Below, piece by piece: positions 9,906 to 19,181 of a DNA stretch of 64,000 nucleotides; the first letter of the stretch is position 1, and each line of letters begins with the position of its first letter. The notes under the pieces are model-generated. The model made no database searches and was not told the origin of the DNA. It was given only the letters and a program-made list of their open reading frames with translations. Location: NCBI RefSeq assembly GCF_002834295.1, contig NZ_PISP01000003.1, forward strand, positions 310,001 to 374,000, in the 5' to 3' direction. The position numbers and the translations under genes are program-made. Origin of the DNA: Rhodohalobacter barkolensis. Lineage in GTDB: Bacteria; Bacteroidota; Rhodothermia; Balneolales; Balneolaceae.

Positions 9906-11201
9906 TTAGTGGTGTGAGTGAAGTGTTGCAGCCCGGAAAATATCGTAACCGCCGGTTGCATATTTTCCTTGTTCAGGATCTTCTCGGTCCCACGCTTTTT
10001 CACCTTCAACCCAGGTCTGTTCCACATGCGTATAGACGCTGAATGGATCTCCCGACAAAATGATGAAGTCTGCATCCTTTCCACTCTCCAATGAGCCAAC
10101 CCGATCTTCGAGGTCCAGCATTCTGGCACCGGCAAGTGTTAATGACTCCAAAGCTTTTTCACGGCTCATACCTTCTTTAACGGCCATTGCCGCCATTCGG
10201 AATAGAAACCGAGAGTCTACAATCGGATCGTCGGTATGGAATGCCACATCCGCACCGGCTCTTTCCAGTTCACGTCCGTTGATATCGAAAATCTCAATCG
10301 TCTCCATTTTACCGCCCGGAGAATCCAGCCCGATAATGGATGAACCGATCACACTGGAGGAGTTGGCAATTTCATCAGCCACTTTCCACGCTTCACTTAC
10401 GTGTTGCAGCACCAAACGATACCCAAACTCTTCAGACAGGCGAATAGCCGTCAGTATATCATCATGGCGATGGGTATGGTTGTGAACAATTCGCTTTCCT
10501 TCCAGAACTTCGACCAGAGTTTCCATCTCCAGATCTCGGGAAGGCATTTTTTCAGGATCCCCGTCCGCCTCTTCGATTTTGTTTTGATAGTCCTGAGCTT
10601 TTAAAAAGAGTGATCGTACCATTGCAGCAGATTTAGCCCGGGTACCGGGTGTACCACCGGAACGCAGTGGATTGGTACCGTTTGCCATTTTCAATCCGCC
10701 GTATATACCGGTCTCTTCATCTACCACAACCAGCATATCTTCAATGGTGTTGGCCGGCATGGTCTTTACATATATCGTCTGTCCGCTCATCAGGTGACCT
10801 GAACCCGGCATAATATTTACCGTAGTCAATCCACCGGCAAGCGCCTTGTAAAAGGTTTTACTTCGCGGGTCGATCGTATCCATGATGCGAACATCCGGAT
10901 GCAATGTTGCCGAGCGATCGCCACCGTCGCCTTCCCCAATGTGGGAATGGGTATCGACCAGTCCCGGCATAATTACTTTGCCGGAGGCGTCCACACGTAC
11001 AGCATTTCGCGGAATAGAGACGGAGCCCGCCTCGCCTACAGCTTCAATTTTTCCATTTTGTACTACCAACACACCGTTGGATATTACTTCTCCCGTAATC
11101 GGGATAATCTCCGCACCTTCAAAAACATGCGGGCGATCTTGAGCTTGCAGGCTGATAGTCCACAGACACAACATCACAAATACAGTAAGCAGTTTTCTCA
11201 T
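9906..11201 (-). CDS. Secreted metal-dependent amidohydrolase
   Basis: This 431-residue protein has a signal peptide (MRKLLTVFVMLCLWTISLQAQ) and an amidohydrolase TIM-barrel of the imidazolonepropionase-like type. Metal ligands are visible: HSH at about 85-87, a histidine cluster (VHNHTHRH) at about 239-246, H267 (LVLQH) and the FHTDDP aspartate near 324. It ends with GSLESGKDADFIILSGDPF, the C-terminal beta-sandwich signature. It is the first gene of a two-gene operon with the ligand-free paralogue, 12 bases apart. The substrate is unknown; the export signal argues against a cytosolic histidine-degradation role and for periplasmic hydrolysis of a dipeptide or cyclic amide. Confidence 0.85.
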   Translation of the reverse strand: MRKLLTVFVMLCLWTISLQAQDRPHVFEGAEIIPITGEVISNGVLVVQNGKIEAVGEAGSVSIPRNAVRVDASGKVIMPGLVDTHSHIGEGDGGDRSATLHPDVRIMDTIDPRSKTFYKALAGGLTTVNIMPGSGHLMSGQTIYVKTMPANTIEDMLVVVDEETGIYGGLKMANGTNPLRSGGTPGTRAKSAAMVRSLFLKAQDYQNKIEEADGDPEKMPSRDLEMETLVEVLEGKRIVHNHTHRHDDILTAIRLSEEFGYRLVLQHVSEAWKVADEIANSSSVIGSSIIGLDSPGGKMETIEIFDINGRELERAGADVAFHTDDPIVDSRFLFRMAAMAVKEGMSREKALESLTLAGARMLDLEDRVGSLESGKDADFIILSGDPFSVYTHVEQTWVEGEKAWDREDPEQGKYATGGYDIFRAATLHSHH

Positions 11202-11640
11202 AAATCTGACTCTGTTTGGTTTATATTTACGTGTGAAATTAACATAGTTAAACGGAGCCTGTTTGTAAAAAGAAATAAAGACTGGCTTCAGGCTTCAGGC
11301 TTCAGAGGCGAGTTACGGAGAGAAACTGAAAGATGAAAGAGAATTTTGCTAATACGCTGAAAAGAAGGAAGATAAACTTCTCCTCTGGAGAGGAGACAGA
11401 ATCCGAAGTGTTCAGCGGAGGATTCAGAGGTGTGTTCCGCGCTGAATAGAATACTTACCTCAATGATTGTAGAGAATTTGAGATCTTTACTCCAAACAAC
11501 ACACCCCTCGCTAAATAAAGCCGACCAGGTCACTTTATTTACGCTTTTCCCCTCTCCGGAGGGGAAAATTTAGTAGCCGGAGCTGTGTGATTGTCGTTAC
11601 GGAGCAGAGCTCCGGACGAGGGAAGGCTCACATCTCAAAT
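11202..11640. repeat. Intergenic stretch with short repeats and a long hairpin
   Basis: No gene is visible. Three tandem copies of a CTTCAGG-type heptamer lie near 11283-11303. A near-perfect palindrome at 11545-11568 (TTTTCCCC, 8-base centre, GGGGAAAA) sits 72 bases beyond the metK stop. Between them, CTCTGGAGAG-type and TTCAGCGGAGG segments resemble the hairpin repeats seen elsewhere in the window. The hairpin lacks a T-run on the metK strand, so it is not scored as a terminator. Confidence 0.55.
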
Positions 11641-12792
11641 CTACTTAACAGCGTTCGTTATCTGATCCACAAAATCGAGCTTCTCCCATGTGAATTCATT
11701 GCGGCCAAAATGCCCGTATGCTGCAGTCTTTTTAAATCCGGGCTTTTTAAGGTCCAGCCGTTTTATAATTCCGGATGGTGTAAGGTCAAATGTTTTCATG
11801 ACGGCTTCGGCAAGCTTCATATCGTCCACTTTTCCGGTCCCGTAAGTATTCACGTTAACCGATACCGGTTCAGCAACACCAATTGCATAGGCAACCTGAA
11901 CCAGGCACTCATCCGCCAGCTCTGCGGCTACAATATTTTTAGCGATATGCCGGGTTGCATAGGCCGCGCTTCTGTCTACTTTCGAAGCATCCTTGCCCGA
12001 GAAAGCACCGCCACCGTGTGCACCGCGACCACCATAGGTATCTACAATGATTTTTCTTCCGGTCAGCCCCGTGTCTCCGTGTGGACCGCCAATGACAAAT
12101 TTACCTGTAGGATTAACGTGCAGAATAGTATCGGCATCAATCAGTTCTTCCGGGATTGTGGTCCCGATCAGATGTTTTTTGATATCCTGCTTGATCTGAG
12201 CCTGCTCAACCCCTTCATCGTGCTGTGTTGAAATTACAACCGTGTCGACTCGCTTCGGCTGCTTATTTACATCGTACTCTACCGTTACCTGACTCTTACT
12301 GTCCGGTCCCAGGTAAGGCATCAACGCCGTCTCTTTTCGGATATGAGCCAGTTTTCGAAGAAGATCATGCGAATACTGCAGCGTCATTGGCATGTACTGT
12401 TCAGTTTCACGATTGGCGTATCCAAACATCATACCCTGATCGCCGGCACCCTGTTTTTTCTCTCCTGCTTCATCAACACCCTGTGCTATATCGGGGCTTT
12501 GCTGATGAATCGTAGTGAGCACTCCACATGAATCGGCATCAAAACGATAACTCGCTTTGGTATAGCCAATATCCCGGATTACTTCCCGTACAATCTCCTG
12601 TACATCCACATAAGATTCGGTTGTAACCTCTCCGGAAACTACGGCCAATCCGGTTGTCACCAATGTTTCAACCGCAACCCTTGAGTTTGGATCGCCCTTC
12701 AGCATTTCATCTAATATCGCGTCTGAAATTTGGTCTGAAATTTTGTCCGGATGTCCCTCTGATACCGATTCGGAAGTAAATAATCTTTTCAT
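11641..12792 (-). CDS. metK: S-adenosylmethionine synthetase
   Basis: MetK makes S-adenosylmethionine from methionine and ATP. The ATG at 12792 gives [17 protein letters not shown], the standard N-terminus, and 383 residues, the usual length; an in-frame TTG just before it is not needed. Visible motifs are [25 protein letters not shown] and [16 protein letters not shown]. The gene stands alone between ruvB and the repeat-bearing intergenic region. No SAM-riboswitch-like structure was seen upstream. Confidence 0.97.
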   Translation of the reverse strand: MKRLFTSESVSEGHPDKISDQISDAILDEMLKGDPNSRVAVETLVTTGLAVVSGEVTTESYVDVQEIVREVIRDIGYTKASYRFDADSCGVLTTIHQQSPDIAQGVDEAGEKKQGAGDQGMMFGYANRETEQYMPMTLQYSHDLLRKLAHIRKETALMPYLGPDSKSQVTVEYDVNKQPKRVDTVVISTQHDEGVEQAQIKQDIKKHLIGTTIPEELIDADTILHVNPTGKFVIGGPHGDTGLTGRKIIVDTYGGRGAHGGGAFSGKDASKVDRSAAYATRHIAKNIVAAELADECLVQVAYAIGVAEPVSVNVNTYGTGKVDDMKLAEAVMKTFDLTPSGIIKRLDLKKPGFKKTAAYGHFGRNEFTWEKLDFVDQITNAVK

Positions 12793-13015
12793 CAATTTTG
12801 TCTGTAGAAATTAATTCTTTGATTTAAAAAGCGGATTGAAAGTACGAAAATTTTGTAAGGTTTTCACTCAAAGATGACTTTATAAAACCTTCTTAGTTAA
12901 CCTGAAAGAAGTAAACGATCTCACTTTATGAATGAAATCTGCTCGATTTATGAAATTAAAGTTAGGCTTGGGATGAATAATTTTGATGGATTTTCAATGA
13001 CTTCCTACTGAAAAA

Positions 13016-14044
13016 TCACTCATCCCCTGAAAAGAGATCACCATCGCCTGTCGAGCCGGATTGATTAATCCCAAGGTATTGATACGCTTTTGCAGCTGCC
13101 ACGCGTCCTTTTGGGGTTCGCTGCATAAAACCTTCCTTAATCAAAAATGGTTCGTAAACCTCTTCGATCGTCCCTTTATCCTCACCAACCGCAACACCAA
13201 GTGTGCTTAAGCCAACCGGTCCGCCATTATAATTTTCAATAATCGCTTTCAGGATACGGATATCCATATCGTCCAGACCATTTTGATCCACATCCAGTGC
13301 ATTCAGGGCCTTATCGGCAATCTTATCGTCGATCTCCGTCAACCCATCAACCTGGGCAAAATCCCGAGTTCTTCTCAGCAGCTTGTTCACAATGCGCGGC
13401 GTTCCGCGACTTCGGCGGGCAATTTCGTGCGCACCCGACTCTGTAATTCCAAAGTTGAGAATGTGTGCCGTTCGGAGAGCAATTCTTTGTAAAAGTTCAG
13501 TATCGTAGTAGTCGAGCCGCATATCGATCCCAAAACGAGCGCGAAGTGGAGCCGTTAGTAATCCTTTTCGTGTGGTAGCCCCAACCAACGTAAAATGATT
13601 CAGATCAATCTGCACACTACGGGCATTAGGCCCGGAATCAATCACAATATCGAGCTTATAGTCTTCCATTGCCGAGTAGAGGTACTCCTCAATCACCGGA
13701 TTAAGCCGGTGAATTTCATCGATGAACAGTACATCTCCCATTTCCAGATTGGTGAGCAGTCCGGCCAGATCTCCCGGCTTTTCTAGCACAGGCCCGGTAG
13801 TCGGTTTGATCTGAACGCCCATCTCGGCCGCAATGATATAGGCGAGCGTAGTTTTCCCCAAACCCGGCGGCCCCGAAAGAATAACATGATCGAGTGCTTC
13901 GTTTCTCTTTTTAGCCGCTTGAATGAAAACATTCAGATTGTTAATCACTTTTTGCTGGCCAACAAACTCATTCAATGATGATGGTCGCAGATTTTCTTCT
14001 ACCGTAAAATCTTTTTCTTCGGGGTCTAAAAGAGGGTTTTGCAA
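13016..14044 (-). CDS. ruvB: Holliday junction branch migration helicase RuvB (TTG start)
   Basis: A 342-residue hexameric AAA+ motor of RuvAB branch migration. Walker A GPPGLGKT lies at about 58-65, Walker B LFIDEIHR at about 106-113, sensor-type [18 protein letters not shown] follows, and the C-terminal winged helix is present ([25 protein letters not shown]). The frame has no ATG at its 5' end: the codon before QNPLLDPEE is TTG at 14044 and an in-frame stop lies 11 codons upstream, so TTG initiation is very likely. It is divergent from ppk1 with an 83-base gap. Confidence 0.95.
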   Translation of the reverse strand: MQNPLLDPEEKDFTVEENLRPSSLNEFVGQQKVINNLNVFIQAAKKRNEALDHVILSGPPGLGKTTLAYIIAAEMGVQIKPTTGPVLEKPGDLAGLLTNLEMGDVLFIDEIHRLNPVIEEYLYSAMEDYKLDIVIDSGPNARSVQIDLNHFTLVGATTRKGLLTAPLRARFGIDMRLDYYDTELLQRIALRTAHILNFGITESGAHEIARRSRGTPRIVNKLLRRTRDFAQVDGLTEIDDKIADKALNALDVDQNGLDDMDIRILKAIIENYNGGPVGLSTLGVAVGEDKGTIEEVYEPFLIKEGFMQRTPKGRVAAAKAYQYLGINQSGSTGDGDLFSGDE

Positions 14045-14060
14045 AGCGGTACAGATCTGA

Positions 14061-14088
14061 TTTGTTTAAACTTTGGTAACACTATAAT
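14061..14088 (+). promoter_or_regulatory. Candidate promoter for ppk1
   Basis: TTTG at 14061-14064 and TATAAT at 14083-14088 are 18 bases apart in the 83-base gap between the divergent ruvB and ppk1 starts. The arrangement fits either a sigma-70-like or a Bacteroidota-like (TTTG upstream box) promoter. It is about 40 bases before the chosen ppk1 ATG. Evidence is by eye only. Confidence 0.35.
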
Positions 14089-14127
14089 ACTTAACTTAAA
14101 TCGAAATTGCTTCATTGCAATTGTGCC

Positions 14128-16362
14128 ATGACAAAATCGTCATTTTCACCCGATTCGTTTTCTAAAAAATTGTCCGCCGGGCAAAACAAGAAATCTGTCA
14201 ATTTCAAAAAGAATGAAGTATTGAGTAATAAAGGTTTAAAACCGGATTTAACACAGAGTGACTTAAAGATATTCGGCAAGGAGTACTTCATCAACTATGA
14301 ATTGAGCTGGTTGAAATTTAACTGGCGAGTTTTACATGAGGCCCAGAATCCAAATAATCCCCTTCTTGAAAGGGTAAAATTTATTGGCATCGTCTGTTCC
14401 AACCTGGATGAATTTTATCAGAAACGTGTGGGTGGACTTAAACGTCAGTTTCATGCCGGTGTTACTGAACTATCTCTGGATGGATTATCGCCTAAAGAAC
14501 AGCTCGTCGCAATCCGAAAAGATATCGGAAAGATGATCCGCGCCTATCGCGACTGCTTTTTCAACGACCTTTTACCCAACCTCAGAAAAGAGGGAATTCG
14601 AATTGAAGAGTACAAGAATCTGGACAAAGACTTGAAAAACAAAGCGGATGATTATTTCCTAAAGCAGATCTATCCAATCATCACACCGCTGGCTGTTGAT
14701 GAAGCACACCCGTTTCCATTTATCTCCAATAAAAGTCGTTCTCTGGCTATTAAGCTGAGAGAAAAAAACTCCAATAATTATCTCTTTGCAAGAATTAAAA
14801 TCCCGGCCAATCGCCCGCGCTGGATTCCTCTGCTGAATGAATCTCAAAATGTTATCCTGCTTTCTACAAGCGATTTAATTAAACAAAAGATCTCCACCTT
14901 TTTCCCGGGTATGGATGTAGAATCTGCACATATTTTCAGGGTAACACGAAATGCCGACCTCGAAAGAAATGAGGAGGAAGCCGACGACCTGCTCGAACTG
15001 ATTGAGGACGAGCTTCGTGAACGCAGGTTTGCTGAGATTGTACGTTTGGAAGTTGACAAAAAGATGCCCGAGGATGTAAAGCAATTTTTACTGAATCAAT
15101 TGAAGATTCAAAGTCATGATGTTTTTGAAATGGACGGCCCCCTGGGTTTGGCCGACGCAACGCAGCTCTATGATATCAACGGTTTCCACCACTTGAAATA
15201 TGACCCATGGACTCCCGCACTCCATCCTGTTTTCAAGCATGGGCTCGAAGAAGAATTGCCGGATATTTTTAACACCATCCGTAACGGTGATTTTATCGTA
15301 CATCACCCTTATCACAGTTTTGAAACATCAACCCAACGATTTGTTGAAGAGGCGGCGAAAGACCCAAAGGTTCTTGCCATTAAACAGACTCTCTACAGAA
15401 CCTCAAGTGATTCACCCGTAATGCATGCACTTATACGCGCTGCAGAAGCCGACAAACAAGTTGCTGTTTTAGTAGAACTGAAAGCCCGCTTTGATGAAGA
15501 GAGAAATATCTCCTGGGCTCAAAAACTTGAAAAAGCCGGAGCTCATGTATCTTATGGAATTGCGGGTTTGAAAATTCACACCAAGCTCACCATCGTTGTT
15601 CGTGAAGAGGATGACGGATTGAGAAGATATCTCCACATCGGAACAGGAAATTACCATCCGGATACGGCCCAACTTTATGAAGATCTAGGCTATTTCACAT
15701 GCCGTGAAGACCTTTCATCCGACGTCACCGATATTTTCAATCTCTTGACCGGATATGCGCCGGATCAATCCTATAAAGAGATGCTGGTTGCTCCTAAACA
15801 TATGCGCAACAAAATTACAAGTCTCATAGATTACGAAATCAAAGAGGCTAAAAAAGGGAAGGATGCACGAATTATTGGGAAGATGAATAATCTGGAAGAT
15901 CCATTGATCATTCAGAAACTTTATGAGGCCTCACAAGCCGGTGTTAAAATTGACTTAATTGTTCGCAGCGTCTGTAGGTTAATACCCCAAAAAAAAGGAT
16001 TGAGCGAGAATATCAAAGTGCATACCATCATCGGAAGGTTTTTGGAGCATTCCCGCTGCTACTACTTTCATGGGGGCGGACAGGATAAATACTTTATTGG
16101 TTCGGCCGACTGGATGCATCGAAATTTGGATGCAAGAGTTGAAGTACTCTCACCCATTTTAAATCCAAATTTAAAAGAGTATCTGCAGTTTCTTCTGAAT
16201 GTAAATTTGCGTGATAACCAACAGAGATGGGTATTAAAACCGAATGGGAAGTATAAAAAAATATCTCCCCAAAAAGGAGAAGAGAAGGTATCGGTTCATC
16301 AGTTTTTAATGAACCATGTTAAATCAATGAAAGCACCTATTCCCGGCTTAGGCCAAAGCTAA
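14128..16362 (+). CDS. ppk1: Polyphosphate kinase 1
   Basis: PPK1 polymerises the gamma-phosphate of ATP into polyphosphate at the membrane. The ATG at 14128 (MTKSSFSPDSF) gives 744 residues; seven codons earlier the frame offers only a TTG. The N domain (YFINYELSWLKFNWRVLHEA) and the two PLD-like C domains are present. The histidines that match the autophosphorylated and catalytic histidines of characterised PPK1 are at about 484 (KIHTKL) and 503 (LHIGTGNYH), with the expected spacing of 19. A non-conserved basic, polar N-terminal extension of about 50 residues precedes the family start. The gene ends 15 bases from the convergent anti-sigma-like gene. Confidence 0.95.
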   Translation: MTKSSFSPDSFSKKLSAGQNKKSVNFKKNEVLSNKGLKPDLTQSDLKIFGKEYFINYELSWLKFNWRVLHEAQNPNNPLLERVKFIGIVCSNLDEFYQKRVGGLKRQFHAGVTELSLDGLSPKEQLVAIRKDIGKMIRAYRDCFFNDLLPNLRKEGIRIEEYKNLDKDLKNKADDYFLKQIYPIITPLAVDEAHPFPFISNKSRSLAIKLREKNSNNYLFARIKIPANRPRWIPLLNESQNVILLSTSDLIKQKISTFFPGMDVESAHIFRVTRNADLERNEEEADDLLELIEDELRERRFAEIVRLEVDKKMPEDVKQFLLNQLKIQSHDVFEMDGPLGLADATQLYDINGFHHLKYDPWTPALHPVFKHGLEEELPDIFNTIRNGDFIVHHPYHSFETSTQRFVEEAAKDPKVLAIKQTLYRTSSDSPVMHALIRAAEADKQVAVLVELKARFDEERNISWAQKLEKAGAHVSYGIAGLKIHTKLTIVVREEDDGLRRYLHIGTGNYHPDTAQLYEDLGYFTCREDLSSDVTDIFNLLTGYAPDQSYKEMLVAPKHMRNKITSLIDYEIKEAKKGKDARIIGKMNNLEDPLIIQKLYEASQAGVKIDLIVRSVCRLIPQKKGLSENIKVHTIIGRFLEHSRCYYFHGGGQDKYFIGSADWMHRNLDARVEVLSPILNPNLKEYLQFLLNVNLRDNQQRWVLKPNGKYKKISPQKGEEKVSVHQFLMNHVKSMKAPIPGLGQS

Positions 16363-16377
16363 TATCTCGAATGGCGC

Positions 16378-17172
16378 TTACTCTGGTTGATCAGAATCGT
16401 GCCCCAATTCTTCATCCAGATTTTTCAATAGAGAGGCAGCTGGCTCAATAAAGCGACCTTCTAATAAGTACGCATTATTCACTGCACTCCTCGCGTCTTC
16501 CAGCATTTCCAGGTTTAGATAAGCATTTCCAAGAAACCACCATGCTTTTTCGTTAAAAAAGCGGCTCATAGCATCTGTTTCAGCGGCAGACTCAAAATAA
16601 ACCCTGGCTTGATCATAGTCTGCCATATTGTAATAAAGGATGCCCAGGTTCATCTCTATTCTGGCTTTCTGTTGTGGATCGGGATCTTCAAGCAACAGCG
16701 TCTTAAATTTTCCTGCAGCACTCTCCGCATTACCCTCATATGCCAATGCCAGTGCCCTGTTAATTTCAACATCAACGGAGTGGGAAGTTGTCCCCTCAGA
16801 GCGCATGATATCAGAACCTGACATTTCATCAATCTCAATCTGAGAAATTGAACTCAGGTGAGGGTTATCTGTGTCTCCCGCAAAAAACAGTTGCATTCCA
16901 AAACTCAAGATTACGACAGCTGCGGCAGCAATAATCCACGTTTTGTTATTATTCCGGGTATTTTCGGGTGTGCTTTGAGATCGTGAATGAATGGAATGAA
17001 TATTTTTTCCATTCTCATCTTTCGCCAAATCTCTTAAATGAAGTTCCGTTTCGAACCACTTATAATACTCCGGGTTATTGATAAATTGCTCCCAAAGGTT
17101 ATCCACTTCCTCTCCGGAAAGATCTCCATCTATATAACGGGTAATTTCTCTATAGATCTCTTTTTCAGACAT
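16378..17172 (-). CDS. Putative anti-sigma factor with TPR repeats
   Basis: This 264-residue protein has three parts. An N-terminal cytoplasmic region of about 75 residues (EITRYIDGDLSGEEVDNLWEQFINNPEYYKWFE) resembles the helical anti-sigma domain of ECF partners without a zinc motif. A single membrane helix follows (about 77-97, TWIIAAAAVVILSFGMQLFFA), then a periplasmic region with TPR-like repeats (ARIEMNLGILYYNMADYDQARVYFESA and the next two units). It lies 101 bases downstream of the ECF sigma gene on the same strand, which supports a sensor and anti-sigma role. The TPR part would be an unusual sensor. It could instead be a stand-alone TPR membrane protein. Confidence 0.65.
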   Translation of the reverse strand: MSEKEIYREITRYIDGDLSGEEVDNLWEQFINNPEYYKWFETELHLRDLAKDENGKNIHSIHSRSQSTPENTRNNNKTWIIAAAAVVILSFGMQLFFAGDTDNPHLSSISQIEIDEMSGSDIMRSEGTTSHSVDVEINRALALAYEGNAESAAGKFKTLLLEDPDPQQKARIEMNLGILYYNMADYDQARVYFESAAETDAMSRFFNEKAWWFLGNAYLNLEMLEDARSAVNNAYLLEGRFIEPAASLLKNLDEELGHDSDQPE

Positions 17173-17273
17173 TTCTCTTTACTTGCCGTTCAATAGCTCT
17201 GTTTGATTTTTTTCACAGTACTCAGTTGTAAGGACCCGTTTTTTAATAATCCTTACAAAATAATTTCACTTTT

Positions 17274-17813
17274 TTAAATATGATTTTCCGCACAAGAGCT
17301 TAACTGCTTAATAACTCTGTGCTTGCGCTGCCATGCATTATTCAGGGATATATCAAAATTCTCGGCAACATCCTGTGCATCTGCCTCCGGATGCTTAAAC
17401 AAGAATTCAACCAGCGCACGATAGTGAGTTTTTAACTTTTTGATACAGTGCTTCAATATCTTCTTTCTGTCGTCATTTACAAGATTCCATATCTGTCCCT
17501 CCTCCACATGCGGTTCTTCGCTGAGTTCTTCAAGTTCATTTAGGTTATGATCTCTCAGTAAATTCAGATAGGTGTGCCTTGATGCCTTCATCATATATTT
17601 TGCTAATCCGCCCGGATTATCTATAACGTCATCTCTGATTTTTGGAATCAGATACTCAAACATTTGCTGAACAGCATCTTCTGCATCATGAGGAGAAGCC
17701 CCCATCCTCGCAATCAAATATTTTTTTAGAATTAAAAGTGAATCTGAACAGATTGAATTGACTGACGTCTTATCCCCTTTTTGAAGCGCCTCCACAAGTT
17801 CCGAATAATCCAT
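17274..17813 (-). CDS. ECF-type RNA polymerase sigma factor
   Basis: This 179-residue sigma-70 family protein has region 2 recognisable from DAEDAVQQMFEYLIPKIRDD and the LAKYMMKASRHTYLNLLRD helix. Region 4 is less canonical: CIKKLKTHYRALVEFLFKHPEADAQDVAENFDISLNNAWQRKHRVIKQL, with the helix-turn-helix around 140-170. It is the first gene of a pair with the putative anti-sigma factor. Regulon and inducing signal cannot be read from the window. Confidence 0.85.
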   Translation of the reverse strand: MDYSELVEALQKGDKTSVNSICSDSLLILKKYLIARMGASPHDAEDAVQQMFEYLIPKIRDDVIDNPGGLAKYMMKASRHTYLNLLRDHNLNELEELSEEPHVEEGQIWNLVNDDRKKILKHCIKKLKTHYRALVEFLFKHPEADAQDVAENFDISLNNAWQRKHRVIKQLSSCAENHI

Positions 17814-17929
17814 ACCCCTATAGATTTTGTTCCTTTAAAATCTGAAGATAACGGTTGATCTGATTTGAGCAAATTAAAATATCCGTAAAAAAGCGTAGGT
17901 AACTTTAGAATTAACCTGCTTTTCCAGAT

Positions 17930-18646
17930 TCACCGAATCAGGTTTTTGTTTCTAAAACTGATGTATTGATCTCCAGCTATAATGATATGATCATCGAGTG
18001 GAATACCAATCTGCTTGCCGCTCTCAACAATCCGGTTTGTCAAATTGATATCCGACGCAGACTCTTTGGCATAACCTGACGGATGATTGTGAGCTACCAG
18101 GATGGAATTGGCCTGATTTAGAATCGCCTGACGCATCACCTCCGGTACATCAACCACGGTGGCTTTATTTCCACCCTGACTGATTCTTTTGTAACCGGTC
18201 AGTATTTTCGCATTGTTCAAAAAGGCCACATAAAACTCTTCGTGTGGCAGATCTCTCAATCGCGGAGCAAAAAATGCGGCCGCATCATCCGGTGATGTAA
18301 TTTTTACCTGATCACCCAGCGATGCCAACTGTATCCGTTTGGACAACTCAAATGTCGCTTCAAGAGTTAGCGCTTTAACTTTGGCAATTCCGGGAATCAC
18401 CTTCAGAGACTGCCAATCCTGCCGGGACAGATTTCTCAGGCCATCAAACCGGTCCAGCAGCGCCCGGGATGTGTCGATCACGTTCATTCCTTTGGTTCCG
18501 GTTCGAAGCAGAATGGCTAAAAGTTCGGCATCAGACAGAGAGTCGGCCCCGTATTTTAGAAGCTTTTCTCTCGGTTGCTCATCCGGCTGCATGTCGCGCA
18601 CAGCCCGTCCAAAATATCTCCCTGTATCAAATTCTTCTGTTTTCAT
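17930..18646 (-). CDS. radC: RadC-type JAB/MPN-domain protein
   Basis: This 238-residue protein has an N-terminal helix-hairpin-helix region (DAELLAILLRTGTKG and LKVIPGIAKVKALTL) and a C-terminal JAB metalloprotease-like domain. The JAMM motif is complete: H186-x-H188-PSG with D199 (AHNHPSGYAKESASDI). RadC was named as a DNA repair protein, but that role is disputed and its substrate is not settled. It is a single gene, followed at about 280 bases by the HTH/DUF2975 cluster. Confidence 0.93.
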   Translation of the reverse strand: MKTEEFDTGRYFGRAVRDMQPDEQPREKLLKYGADSLSDAELLAILLRTGTKGMNVIDTSRALLDRFDGLRNLSRQDWQSLKVIPGIAKVKALTLEATFELSKRIQLASLGDQVKITSPDDAAAFFAPRLRDLPHEEFYVAFLNNAKILTGYKRISQGGNKATVVDVPEVMRQAILNQANSILVAHNHPSGYAKESASDINLTNRIVESGKQIGIPLDDHIIIAGDQYISFRNKNLIR

Positions 18647-18966
18647 ATCTCTTTTTATCTGTAAGAGGGAAAAACAGAGAATTCCTTACAGAAAAAATTC
18701 AGAAACGTTGAATACTGAACGCCGAATATCAAATGATGAAGCAGAAAGTTGATGCCTAGGGATTATTGTTAGGGTCTAAAATCATACTATGTTAACGAGT
18801 TAGTGGTAAGAAATTAGCTTATGAGTTTTTTTCAACCACCCCTAAATCCCCTCCTTGAAAATGAGGGGACTTCTAATGTTACCAAATTCAATGATTTTTT
18901 ATCGAACTCACGCTATATCAGGAACGGACAATACTTCGACATTAGGTATTCAACATTTGATATTCT
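18647..18966. repeat. Intergenic stretch with inverted dispersed-repeat motifs
   Basis: There is no gene here. The motifs GTTGAATAC (18707-18715) and GAATATCAAATG (18724-18735) recur in inverted orientation as GTATTCAAC (18946-18954) and CATTTGATATTC (18954-18965), the last ending one base before the stop codon of the HTH gene. Between them lies the hairpin CCCCTC/GAGGGG (18848-18868), of a type also seen near 42983 and 51221. Confidence 0.65.
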
Positions 18967-19179
18967 TCATTCCTTATCTACCCGGTACTCCAGAATATCT
19001 CCCGGCTGGCACTCCAATGCTTCACAGATCGCCTGAAGAGTAGAGAAGCGAATGGCCCGGGCCTTTCCCGTCTTCAGAATGGAGAGATTCGACATGGTGA
19101 TGTCTACCTTCTCAGAAAGTTCTGTCAGCGACATCTTTCGCTTGGCCAGCATTACGTCCAGATTTACGATGATGGCCAT
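18967..19179 (-). CDS. Small Xre/Cro-type HTH regulator (YozG-like)
   Basis: This 70-residue protein is a single helix-turn-helix domain (LDVMLAKRKMSLTELSEKVDITMSNLSILKTGKARAIRFSTLQAICEALECQPGDILEY). Very small Xre proteins of this type are characteristically encoded next to DUF2975 membrane proteins, and here three such frames lie directly upstream, the nearest 2 bases away. It is probably co-transcribed and may regulate the cluster or respond to the membrane partner; the mechanism is not known. Confidence 0.9.
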   Translation of the reverse strand: MAIIVNLDVMLAKRKMSLTELSEKVDITMSNLSILKTGKARAIRFSTLQAICEALECQPGDILEYRVDKE

Positions 19180-19181
19180 GG

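Noticed and set aside
9906-11201. Assignment as imidazolonepropionase of histidine degradation
   Set aside because: The protein has a signal peptide, no other histidine-degradation gene is nearby, and the similarity is to the wider amidohydrolase superfamily only.
11545-11568. Terminator of metK
   Set aside because: The hairpin is strong but is not followed by a T-run on the metK strand and resembles the dispersed hairpin repeats of the window.
11587-12231. A 214-codon frame on the + strand
   Set aside because: It lies antisense to the highly conserved metK gene and shows no domain.
12793-13015. SAM riboswitch upstream of metK
   Set aside because: No conserved stem set or purine-rich core typical of known SAM riboswitch classes could be found by eye in this AT-rich gap.
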